A DNA stretch of 64,000 nt from Ruminiclostridium papyrosolvens C7. Lineage in GTDB: Bacteria; Bacillota; Clostridia; Acetivibrionales; DSM-1351. The notes under the pieces were generated by a model, which ran no database searches, was not told the DNA's origin, and worked only from the letters and a program-made list of their open reading frames with translations. Made by a program: the position numbers and the translations under genes. The stretch is taken from contig NZ_ATAY01000098.1 of the NCBI RefSeq assembly GCF_000421965.1, positions 62,001 through 126,000 on the forward strand. The letters run 5' to 3'. Below, piece after piece: positions 8,685 through 17,512 of the stretch (position 1 is its first letter; each line of letters opens with the position of its first letter).

Positions 8685-9885
8685 TTACTTCCCTTTCGTA
8701 AAGATTGACTTAGTAGTTTCCCCTAAACCGTTTATTTTACTCTTAACAGTAACACTAACTGGAAGCCTGGTGAATTCGTTATTCCAATCATTCTTTATTT
8801 TTTTCCTATAGCTTTGGATGAGCTCTGTGTATTACCTCTCCAAATCCGAAAATATCTGTTTGCAAATCTTCTTGAGTTCTCTTAATTGAAGCCTCACAAT
8901 GCTTTTTTATTTTTTCTTCTACAAGGCTATTTAATTTTTCTGCATTTTTTTCTATTGATACATCATATTTCCCGACTTCTGCAGCAATATTTAAAGTTAA
9001 ATCTATTACAACATTAACAGCCGGTTTACCATTTATCATATAAGCTTTTGTTTTTGATTTAGCTTCAATAACTTCAAAGGTTACCCTGTTTTTTTCATCA
9101 AGTTGTAAATATCCAACCGTATTTTTTACATTCCCCGTAATGTAGTTAAAACCCTTACTTTCATCCTCAGTCAGATATCCCAAAAACTTATCCTTTTTAA
9201 ATGCACATAAACCGGTAAGCTTTAATTTACTGACAACACTTCGCTTCAAAATATCAATAGAATCTGACTTATCTTCTTGTTCAACAATCTCTACAGCTGA
9301 TAAAACAGGATTTACGCCCTCAGAAACCAATTTACTGGCCAACTCAATTATTTTTACAGTTTTTGTAGGTGCCCATGCTTTCTCAGCGGCTTTTATTGAA
9401 TTATACATTTCCATACCGGATACATATTCCAGTGGGGTTATACTTTTCAGTACTTCATTTGCAGTAGTTCCTTTTGCTACAACAAAATAAAAATCTGTAC
9501 GAAACTCATGATCCCGAAGAAAGAAATCCAATAAGCCTTCAATCCCTTCTTTTGCAATCTCTTCATTTAATACAACCATTCTTAAGTGAGAATTATATAT
9601 TTTCCTGGGAGATATTGTAGTAATGCGCCTTATTACCTCAAACAAATCTTTTCCTCGTTCCGTGTAAAGAAATACAGGCGATTCAATTGACGATTTTTTT
9701 GACGCAATTGCTTTAGGATTTAATATTTGGTAGGTTACAGAATACTCATCATCTACCTTATCTATTCCTATAGAAATAGATAGAGCAAGTGTATTAATCT
9801 CTTTACTACCTAAACAGCCGTTTAAAATAAGATTTGTGGATATGATAAATGTTAACAATATTTTTTTACATTTCATATTTATCAT
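8685..9885 (-). pseudogene. gerC: Spore germination lipoprotein gerC, C-terminal frameshift
   Basis: The first frame (9885 to 8806) is a GerC lipoprotein with signal peptide and lipobox LILNGC (Cys about residue 24), followed by the conserved GLLDFFLRDHEFRTDFY region. It stops at HRAHPKL. The adjacent frame continues with KKIKNDWNNEFTRLPVSVTV and on to FTKGK at 8685, which is exactly the usual GerC C terminus. A one- or two-base indel near 8808 therefore removes about the last 40 residues. The gene overlaps gerA by ATGA. The truncated lipoprotein may be unstable; a sequencing error is the alternative explanation. Confidence 0.85.
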
Positions 9886-11465
9886 CTGAACTCCGGTTCT
9901 TCTTTTTGCTCAGTAGTTACAGGGTTATTCTCCTCTACCCTTGGAGACTTATCATTACTGATTCCAATGGGCCTGTATTTGTTATCCCAAATAGGATACC
10001 TCAATATTGTATCTTTAAATCCATTTTTTGTTGCTGTAGCAATAGGTGCCATATAAGGAACTCCCACAGATTTTAATTTACACAAATGAAGAATTAAAAC
10101 TATTAACCCCATAAAAACACCATACAACCCAAATATAGCGGAAAGTATCATCAAAGCAAGCCGCATTAATCGTATACAATTAGACATTGTATAATTTGGT
10201 ATTGCAAAACTTGATATAGCGGTAATTGAAACAATTATAACAATAACAGCAGATATAATACCTGCATCTACTGCGGCCTGACCTAAAACCAACGCACCAA
10301 CAATAGATATTGCCGGCCCTATAACCTTGGGCATCCTTACCCCAGCTTCTCTTAATATTTCAAATGTTCCCTCCATGAATAAGGCTTCAACAAAAGCAGG
10401 AAAGGGTACTCCTTCACGCTGGGCAGCAATACTAATCAATAATTGAGTTGGAATCATTTCTTGATGGAACGTGGCTAGTGCAATATAACCTGCAGGTACA
10501 ATAAGTGTAAGAAAAAAGGCTATATACCTTATTATCCTGATTGCAGAAGCTACTAAATAAGGATAATAGTAGTCTTCACTTGATTGAAGAAAATCAGTAA
10601 ATAGAGCAGGAGCAGTCAGCACATATGCGGTTCCATTCACCAAAATAGCTACTCTCCCCTCAAGTATGGCAGCTGCAACAGAATCAGGTTTTTCAGAACT
10701 TAAAAATTGAGGGAAAATAGAATATCTGTCATCCTTTATCAATTCTTCAATGTAACTGCTATCAAAAATGCCGTCAATATTTATAGAGTTAAGTCTTCTT
10801 CTGAGCTCATCAACAATTGCTTTTTTTGCAATTTTATCAAAGTACATAATTACTATTTTGGTTTTTGTTATATTTCCCTTAGATAGCTCCTCAACTCTCA
10901 AGGATTTGTTTTTTATTCTATTCCTGAGCAACGAAACATTGACATTTATATTTTCAACAAAGCACTCCTTAGGGCCTCTAATGACATTCTGTGATGTAGG
11001 TTCTGAAACAGCTCTGCCTTCAACAGAAAAAGTATCTATTGAAAAGAATTTGTTATATCCATCAATAAAAAATAAAGTTTTTCCGGATAGTAAATTAGAT
11101 ATTAAAACATTAAAATCAGTGCCTTCTTCGGATTTTCTAAATCCAAAAAGGGCATTTTTAAATAAATTGAAATAGCCTTCAGGTGTGCAATCTTTTAATT
11201 TATCTTTTGCCTTAAGTACATTTGTTATTTCTGAGGATAGGCTATTTATAGTATCCTTATCTACAATATTTTCAATATAAATGCTTACATAACATAAGTT
11301 TTCATTGATATTGTCTTTACATAGATTAATTGAAAGATCGCTGGAATTGCCTAACTCATTTTTTATCTTTTCAATATTTTTATTTATATTTCTACTTAAA
11401 TTTTCAGATTCAGAAATGTTGGATATATGTGTTTTTTTCTTAAATAAGTTTCCAAATGCCTTCAT
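9882..11465 (-). CDS. gerA: Spore germination receptor A subunit
   Basis: A 527-residue GerA/SpoVAF-type protein of normal length. The N-terminal soluble domain (about 1-290) carries the family patterns VLKAKDKLKDC and SEPTSQNVIRGPKE, followed by KPDSVAAAILEGRVAILVNG and a membrane domain with HQEMIPTQLLISIAAQREGVPFP and the PNYTMSNCIRLMR region. It is the first gene of the ger operon and forms the receptor with GerB and GerC in the spore inner membrane. The ATG at 11465 has GGGGTG upstream; an ATG seven codons earlier has none. The gene is intact although its two partners are not. Confidence 0.92.
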   Translation of the reverse strand: MKAFGNLFKKKTHISNISESENLSRNINKNIEKIKNELGNSSDLSINLCKDNINENLCYVSIYIENIVDKDTINSLSSEITNVLKAKDKLKDCTPEGYFNLFKNALFGFRKSEEGTDFNVLISNLLSGKTLFFIDGYNKFFSIDTFSVEGRAVSEPTSQNVIRGPKECFVENINVNVSLLRNRIKNKSLRVEELSKGNITKTKIVIMYFDKIAKKAIVDELRRRLNSINIDGIFDSSYIEELIKDDRYSIFPQFLSSEKPDSVAAAILEGRVAILVNGTAYVLTAPALFTDFLQSSEDYYYPYLVASAIRIIRYIAFFLTLIVPAGYIALATFHQEMIPTQLLISIAAQREGVPFPAFVEALFMEGTFEILREAGVRMPKVIGPAISIVGALVLGQAAVDAGIISAVIVIIVSITAISSFAIPNYTMSNCIRLMRLALMILSAIFGLYGVFMGLIVLILHLCKLKSVGVPYMAPIATATKNGFKDTILRYPIWDNKYRPIGISNDKSPRVEENNPVTTEQKEEPEFR

Positions 11466-11578
11466 ATTGCACCCCAATCCAATCATTTAATGTATTATTA
11501 ATTAGTGTTACAAACACTTATTTTTTTATTCGTATTGGATTATTGTGGTTTATATTTGGATGCATATAAATTTCTTCG

Positions 11579-13495
11579 TTATTTTTCAACATATTTAGCC
11601 TTTAGAATAGGTAGTATTGTAGCTAATACCAGTACTATCAATAATATAAATGCCATTCCATTAGAAGCAACAAATCCCCTTGGACCAGAACCCTTTATAA
11701 CTCCTGTAACTTGGAGTATTATGCCTATAAGTCCTATTATAGACCCTCCGGCAACAAGTCCGGAAGATAAGCTTATACCATTAGAAACCCTTGCATCTTT
11801 TTCTTGTTCAGATTTACTGGCTTTTTCAACAAAATATCTAACTAACGCGCCTATTAAAATTATAGAAGTCGTAGATATTGGCAAATAGAAACCTATTGCT
11901 ACCGTCATTACAGAAAGCCTTAACAAGAATAAAACAACTCCCATAACAGCACCAACTATAACCATAACCCAGGGTAATTTACCTGACATTATACCACCTG
12001 TCAAGGTTGCCATTAAGTTAGCTTGAGGCAGTGCAAAAGCAACGTTATCACCGGTCATTACCAATTGGTTTGAAAGTAATAATATAGTTCCGATAACTAC
12101 AGCAGTACCAGCTATACCAGCTATAGTAAAGTATTTCTGCATTTCATTTTTACTTCCACCAATTAAAAAAGTAACTTTTTGTGATTGGGTATAACCCCCA
12201 GCCATTGCTATAGCAGTAACTATGAAGGTACCAAATAAAAGTAGAGACCTGTTATTCTCAGTATTTTTCCATCCGAATATAACGAACAGTAATGTTACAA
12301 TAACTATAGAAGCTATAGTCATACCCGATACAGGGAGGTTAGAAGTTCCTATGGTACCAGTTAAACGACCCGCAACTATGACAAATAATAATGATAAGAA
12401 CAATGACAAAATAGATGCAGTTATTGCCATCAGTATATTACCCCTTGAAACTATAAACCCACCTATAAACCCTACTACTATACCACCTATTAATATCAAA
12501 CTTTCAATAGATGAAGACTCACCGCTTTTAGAAGACTTGACATTAAGAGTTTCTTTTATAGATGATATTATGGTAGGTATGAGTTTTAAAGCACCTATTA
12601 ATCCACCCGAAAGCATCATACCGGCACCCATATATTTTACATAACTACCTGCGATATGCTTAACTTGCATACTGTTAATAGCAACGTCAGGGTTATTCCA
12701 TATGTTTGCACCTTGTTTTCCAAGTTCAGCGAAATAACCGATTAAAGGCGTAATACCGAAGTTAGATAATATTGAGCCTGCAAACATAGCTACCGAAACT
12801 TCCATTCCAACAATAAATCCTATACCTAATAATAGTGGGTTTACTTCTATTTCAAATTTCCACTTGTAGAAGGTTTCATTTACATAGCTAATAACGTTGT
12901 TGGCTACATTCAAAAATGAACTGGTTATAACAGTTATTATGCCGCCAATACCAAATCCAATCCCCATAAACTTCATTGATTCTCCGGCACCTTCTGAAGC
13001 AACTAGGGTTTCAGATATAGCCATTGACTCCGGGTACATTAATTTACCATGTTCTTCAACAATTAAGTAATTGTGAACAAGAGCAGCTATTCCTACACCA
13101 AATAACACTCCTCCCGCACTAACAATAAAACCTTCCAGGAACGTAACTTTAAAACCTATTAAAAGAACTGCCGGTAAAACAAATATAACACCACTGGCAA
13201 CTGATTCCCCACCACTTGACATTCCTTGAACCAAGTTTTTTGCAAGGATACCTTTATGCTTAGCAAATACTGCTATAAATGCTGAACCTATTATAGAACC
13301 GGGTATACCGGCAGCAACTGTAAGTCCGGATTTCATACCTGAATAGGCAGTGGATGCCGTGAATAAAACAGCTAAAATAATACCGATTATTAATACAGAA
13401 ATATTCCCACCTGATTTAGAACCGTCGGAAACATAGGGCACATAGTCTTTACCATTTACGCCGCCATAAGCATCTTTAGATAACTTTTTATCCAT
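11579..13495 (-). CDS. OPT-family oligopeptide transporter
   Basis: A 638-residue integral membrane protein with about 14-16 hydrophobic segments. The N terminus has the OPT pattern TAYSGMKSGLTVAAGIPGSI, followed by NLVQGMSSGGESVASGVIF. OPT transporters take up small peptides or metal chelates by proton symport. It lies 14 bp after pepD, so the pair probably imports peptides and hydrolyses them. The start at 13495 (MDKKLSKDAYGG) has GAGGT 7 nt upstream; the longer frame has none. A hairpin-poor 110-bp gap follows before the ger operon. Confidence 0.9.
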   Translation of the reverse strand: MDKKLSKDAYGGVNGKDYVPYVSDGSKSGGNISVLIIGIILAVLFTASTAYSGMKSGLTVAAGIPGSIIGSAFIAVFAKHKGILAKNLVQGMSSGGESVASGVIFVLPAVLLIGFKVTFLEGFIVSAGGVLFGVGIAALVHNYLIVEEHGKLMYPESMAISETLVASEGAGESMKFMGIGFGIGGIITVITSSFLNVANNVISYVNETFYKWKFEIEVNPLLLGIGFIVGMEVSVAMFAGSILSNFGITPLIGYFAELGKQGANIWNNPDVAINSMQVKHIAGSYVKYMGAGMMLSGGLIGALKLIPTIISSIKETLNVKSSKSGESSSIESLILIGGIVVGFIGGFIVSRGNILMAITASILSLFLSLLFVIVAGRLTGTIGTSNLPVSGMTIASIVIVTLLFVIFGWKNTENNRSLLLFGTFIVTAIAMAGGYTQSQKVTFLIGGSKNEMQKYFTIAGIAGTAVVIGTILLLSNQLVMTGDNVAFALPQANLMATLTGGIMSGKLPWVMVIVGAVMGVVLFLLRLSVMTVAIGFYLPISTTSIILIGALVRYFVEKASKSEQEKDARVSNGISLSSGLVAGGSIIGLIGIILQVTGVIKGSGPRGFVASNGMAFILLIVLVLATILPILKAKYVEK

Positions 13496-13509
13496 AGTAT
13501 ATACCTCTA

Positions 13510-14967
13510 TTATTTTATATTCTTTAGTACTTCCAATAGGTATTCCCACATCCTCTGAACCGAAGAAATACTCATGTGCTCATTGGGAGTGTGAACGTCA
13601 TATAGATTTGGTCCAAAAGAAATTGCATCAAGTTGCTCAAATTTTTCAGCAAAAAGTCCGCACTCAAGTCCAGCATGTATCGCCGTTATTTGAGGCTTCT
13701 TTTTGTACATTTTTTCATATACATCTTCGAAAATTGTTCTTATTTTGGAATCAGGATTATATGCCCATTCAGGGTAATCTGATTCCGTAACAACACTTCC
13801 ACCATTTAGTTTAGCGGTTACAATAAGTCTATTAGTTAATTCATTCTTTAAACTTCTTACTGAACTTCTGATTGAGCTTATAAATTCTATGCAATCTTTA
13901 GAAGTCGTAATTACCCCCAGATTCAAGGAGCTTTCCACTAAACCCTTAATATCCATACTCATGGAAGTTACCCCATTTATCAGCAAGTACAAATAGTTAA
14001 CTGCATTAATAGTTGATTCTTCTGAAAGCATTTCTTTGGGGTGGTCAGGTAAAACTTCAAATTCCACTCTTACATCAGGGTCTTGTGTTCTCAACTCCGT
14101 TGTAAACATTTTTTCACATTCAGATATTTTGTTCTCAACTAAGGTTTTATCATCAGCTCTTACTAAAATAACAGCATCTGACTCACGTGGAATTGCATTG
14201 TGTTTTGAACCTCCGTTTAATGAGCTAAGTCTGAAATCTGTTTCAGATAAAATAGACATAAGTATACGGCCCATCAGTTTATTGGAGTTTCCTCTTTCTT
14301 TATCTATCTCCATTCCGGAGTGTCCGCCCTTTAAGCCCCTAATTTTTACTATATATGGAACAAGGTTTGCATCTGCTGCTTCCCATATTGCCGGAATTGT
14401 TGTTTTAGCCGTACGTCCACCGGCACAGCTCACTAATAGAGTACCCTCTTCTTCTGAATCTATGTTAATAAGTATTCTTCCTTTGATATTTTCAGGTTCC
14501 AGTGCCATGGCTCCATCCATTCCTGTTTCCTCAGAAGTGGTAACAAGTAATTCAATGGCCGGATGTTGATATTCATCAGATGCCAAAATTGCTAATCCCA
14601 TGGCAACTGCAATTCCGTTATCAGCCCCTAAAGTTGTATCAGTTGCATATATCATGTCATCAATTATTCTTAACTTTAATGGATCCTTGGTAAAATCATG
14701 CTCTATATCTTTATTTTTTTCACATACCATATCCATATGCCCTTGTAAAACAACAGCAGGGCTGTTCTCGAACCCCGGTGTAGCCTTCTTTCTTATAACA
14801 ACATTTAATGCAGAGTCCTGAACGTATTCCAACTGATGTTCTTTTGCGAAGGATACCAAATAATCGCTGACCTCTTTTTCATTACCAGACCCCCTTGGAA
14901 TCTGCGTGAGCTTTTCAAAGTATTTAAATACCTCAACAGGTTGTAAGTTTTTAAGTATTTCAGTCAT
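13510..14967 (-). CDS. pepD: Aminoacyl-histidine dipeptidase (PepD, M20 family)
   Basis: A 485-residue metallopeptidase. The M20 metal-binding motifs are present: LQGHMDMVCEKN, LGADNGIAVAMGLA, TTSEETGMDGAM with the general-base glutamates, and HAGLECG near the C terminus. PepD cleaves dipeptides such as Xaa-His in the cytoplasm. The ATG at 14967 has GAGGT 7 nt upstream, whereas a start 39 bp earlier lacks one. It is the first gene of an operon with the OPT transporter. A TATAAT-like box at about 15024-15029 on the minus strand is a plausible -10. Confidence 0.93.
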   Translation of the reverse strand: MTEILKNLQPVEVFKYFEKLTQIPRGSGNEKEVSDYLVSFAKEHQLEYVQDSALNVVIRKKATPGFENSPAVVLQGHMDMVCEKNKDIEHDFTKDPLKLRIIDDMIYATDTTLGADNGIAVAMGLAILASDEYQHPAIELLVTTSEETGMDGAMALEPENIKGRILINIDSEEEGTLLVSCAGGRTAKTTIPAIWEAADANLVPYIVKIRGLKGGHSGMEIDKERGNSNKLMGRILMSILSETDFRLSSLNGGSKHNAIPRESDAVILVRADDKTLVENKISECEKMFTTELRTQDPDVRVEFEVLPDHPKEMLSEESTINAVNYLYLLINGVTSMSMDIKGLVESSLNLGVITTSKDCIEFISSIRSSVRSLKNELTNRLIVTAKLNGGSVVTESDYPEWAYNPDSKIRTIFEDVYEKMYKKKPQITAIHAGLECGLFAEKFEQLDAISFGPNLYDVHTPNEHMSISSVQRMWEYLLEVLKNIK

Positions 14968-15209
14968 TATATTTACCTCACATTTCTTATTTTGAATATT
15001 CGCCAAAAATTTCTACATCATTATTATACTAATTAACCAATAATATTAAACTTTAAGTCGTAAAATTTTATTTAGGTAGTATTCTTTCCATGTATGGCAT
15101 AAATAACACTTTATTTTTAGATTGAATACTTTGGTACATTTTCTATGTAATTACAATATTGGGGTGAATTGCATTGGGTAGCGATTGAGAAGGGGGTTTA
15201 TAAACGCAG

Positions 15210-15234
15210 AAAAGCCCGACAAAATCGGGCTTTT
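15210..15234 (-). terminator. Rho-independent terminator
   Basis: Inverted repeat AAAAGCCCGA / TCGGGCTTTT with a 5-nt loop (arms 15210-15219 and 15225-15234). Its T run serves either strand. It lies 70 bp downstream of the minus-strand TOPRIM-like gene and upstream of the pepD promoter. Confidence 0.85.
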
Positions 15235-15242
15235 GAGATAAA

Positions 15243-15264
15243 TTGTGGTGAAGGCAAACCGTAC
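15243..15264 (+). repeat. att-like 22-bp sequence, first copy
   Basis: A 22-bp sequence that recurs at 62092-62113 with 20 identities and two A/G differences; the shared core ends AACCGTAC. The other copy lies 17 bp after an integrase gene. This copy lies beside the ATPase/TOPRIM pair. It may be a relic attachment site; no tRNA gene is visible here. Confidence 0.45.
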
Positions 15265-15301
15265 TCGTGAAAAAGTACAACGGATACGCTCTTAATAAGA
15301 T

Positions 15302-16042
15302 TCACCCATTTAAAAATTTAGGATTGTAATCTGCAATGTAGAATACGCATGTACAAAGTATCGGGATAACCTTTTCGACCTCTACTTTAGAAAGTTGTTT
15401 CATTAAAACCTCTATTAAATCAGGAAGAAGCTGGTCGACAGCACCTAATTTTTGCCTTGCTTCTGATATGCGCCAAGCTTTATCAATATTTTGATGAATT
15501 ACCATATTACATTCTTCACGATTAACAGCAAATTTAGAATAATTACGGTTACGGTTTTCTCTGTTTACTCTTTGTTTATATGTTCCTTCAATTAGTTCTT
15601 CTAATGAAACTATATAATCATTATAGTCTTTGTCAGGTATTGATTTCATGTGATAAAATGCTTCAACCATAGGATAATTTATATATAATTTGCCCATATC
15701 CGAGGACTCAGAGAAATATTGCATCATCTCTAATATTTTATCACCGGAAAATTGAGGATCCTGCGGCTCAAAATCAAATATTAAAATAATATCAGAATAT
15801 CGAGCATCAAAAATTTTCTTTTTTGTTGGATCTTTTTCTCTTTCTTTAAGAAGTTGCACTAAATCTATGGAAGAAGGATCCCCATCCGCGAACATCTCCT
15901 GATATAATACATAGATATTCGTATTATACGGTACTATCTCATGGTTTTTGTCAATACTATATATATGTAGAAGATGCTCCATTAGTCGAAAATCAGTCTT
16001 TGCGCCTTCAACAAGAATAAGTATTCTGCTGGTTTTATCCAT
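15302..16042 (-). CDS. TOPRIM-like protein, partner of AAA ATPase (putative defence)
   Basis: A protein of about 246 residues starting MDKTSRILILVEGAKTDFRL. The glutamate of LVEG (residue 12) and the later LIFDFEPQDP match the E...DxD layout of TOPRIM or DUF4435/RloB-like nucleases. The rest is helical and unrecognised. The coding start overlaps the upstream ATPase gene by 8 bp. ATPase plus TOPRIM pairs occur in anti-phage systems such as PARIS, AbiL and Gabija; which one this resembles most cannot be decided by eye. A GTG three codons upstream is an alternative start. Confidence 0.65.
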   Translation of the reverse strand: MDKTSRILILVEGAKTDFRLMEHLLHIYSIDKNHEIVPYNTNIYVLYQEMFADGDPSSIDLVQLLKEREKDPTKKKIFDARYSDIILIFDFEPQDPQFSGDKILEMMQYFSESSDMGKLYINYPMVEAFYHMKSIPDKDYNDYIVSLEELIEGTYKQRVNRENRNRNYSKFAVNREECNMVIHQNIDKAWRISEARQKLGAVDQLLPDLIEVLMKQLSKVEVEKVIPILCTCVFYIADYNPKFLNG

Positions 16043-17132
16043 TAAATTCACCGCTCATATATAGTTTTTCCAAATTATGTCCCTCTCGAAGCTCCCGATC
16101 AGTTGCATTTACAAGAGATATTAATTTTTCCTTAGTTAATATGAAATAGCAGTCTGGTCGCATTATTCGGTTGGTAAGCAGATTTGTATTATGCGATGTC
16201 AAAATAATCTGAGTATAAGTCATCTTTTCCAACATAGAAACAATGCTTTCAGCTAGTTCATAATGATAGTAGGCATCAAACTCATCTATAAACATAAATG
16301 TAACATCGTTGCATGTCTTATACCAATAGAAAAAAGTATATAACGCCCTTGTACCACTTGATGCAACTTTAAAAAATGGTAATGGAGTATCAGTCTTGAA
16401 GTATAAACGTTTTTGACCATCATTATCCTCTTTAACAACCAGATTATCTTCCACTCCTGATTTGTGAAGAAAGCTTTCAAATTCAGATAGTACTTCTGGT
16501 TCGAATATAAAATCATAGTAATCGTTACTTTTATTCTTATAGCCAATATATCTATTTTCATCCAAGCTTCTAAACCAAAGCATGTTAGAAACGTATCTCA
16601 TCATTCTCCGTAGGGGGTGGCTGTCATCAATCACGGTGTTATTCATTACATATTTAAGAATTGAATCAACATCTTGAAATGCCCAGTTCAATGTCGGTGC
16701 AATCTGCTTTATTCCTTCAGTATTACCTTTATTCTGCTTATAATCATATTCATAAAGCATTGTTTCATTAATAGAAACTTTTTCATACGTCAGTATATGC
16801 TTGTTATTTTTACGGTATCTGTAGTCAACCTCCTGTTGGTCGAACTTAAAGACATAGTGAAATTCCACATAGTCGTTGATACTATTAGCATTTAAATAAT
16901 AATCATAAAGTCCAGGGGTGACATTTTTGTTTGATAAATGAGAAACAATATCAAATATTGCAAGTCCAAAATTAGATTTACCAACAGAGTTCTTTCCGTA
17001 AATGATAACCTTACCTAATAGATTCTTAGTAATGCAATTACTATTAAATTTATAATCACGAACATCCGAAAAATCTAACTTTATTGTATCTTTAAAACTT
17101 TTAAAACCTGTAACCTCAAATATCTTAAGCAT
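16035..17132 (-). CDS. AAA-family (OLD/SMC-like) ATPase, putative defence
   Basis: A 365-residue ATPase beginning MLKIFEVTGFKSFKD, the usual start of AAA_15/AAA_21 proteins. Walker A is GKNSVGKS (residues 46-53). Walker B is MFIDEFDAYYH near residue 280, followed by ILTSHNTNLLTN. No nuclease domain is fused; the TOPRIM-like partner gene follows with a short overlap. Such ATPases sense phage infection and control the partner effector. GAGGTG lies 8 nt before the ATG. The cassette stands alone between a terminator and the divergent ccmF operon. Confidence 0.82.
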   Translation of the reverse strand: MLKIFEVTGFKSFKDTIKLDFSDVRDYKFNSNCITKNLLGKVIIYGKNSVGKSNFGLAIFDIVSHLSNKNVTPGLYDYYLNANSINDYVEFHYVFKFDQQEVDYRYRKNNKHILTYEKVSINETMLYEYDYKQNKGNTEGIKQIAPTLNWAFQDVDSILKYVMNNTVIDDSHPLRRMMRYVSNMLWFRSLDENRYIGYKNKSNDYYDFIFEPEVLSEFESFLHKSGVEDNLVVKEDNDGQKRLYFKTDTPLPFFKVASSGTRALYTFFYWYKTCNDVTFMFIDEFDAYYHYELAESIVSMLEKMTYTQIILTSHNTNLLTNRIMRPDCYFILTKEKLISLVNATDRELREGHNLEKLYMSGEFNG

Positions 17133-17254
17133 TAATAATTCACCTCTTCGTATTTATTATATCCGAATATAACGAAAAGGCAACACCAGCCGGAAATTTT
17201 TTACGGAATAAATGCGAAATTTTTTCGGGATTATTTAAGATTCTTTGGCATTTA

Positions 17255-17283
17255 TTGACATATGTATTACAAATATATAAAAT
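17255..17283 (+). promoter_or_regulatory. Sigma-A promoter of the ccmF operon
   Basis: TTGACA (17255-17260), a 17-nt spacer and TAAAAT (17278-17283) make a near-consensus promoter. It would give a 5' leader of about 225 nt before ccmF. The leader holds a small GGCA...TGCC hairpin near 17446-17462, but no riboswitch class was recognised. Apart from this promoter, the 380-bp gap between the ATPase gene and ccmF holds no gene. Confidence 0.7.
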
Positions 17284-17512
17284 GATAACAAATAACCATA
17301 GAATCTACTTATAATCAAACATATTTCTTTTCTAATAACTTAGGCTATTCAATTGTAATTATTCAAAAAATCATTCTTGTAAGACACTTCAACTAAAATC
17401 GATACAACATTTTTACTTAGAATTAATTATTCCATTTATCCAAGATGGCAGATAGAATATGCCGAAAGACTTTGGTTAGTAAAAAATTTAATACTAAATG
17501 GGGGGATTTTAA

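Noticed and set aside
17284..17512. Possible riboswitch in the ccmF leader
   Set aside because: A short GGCA/TGCC hairpin and a CCGAAAGAC stretch are present, but they do not match the conserved core of any class I can name.
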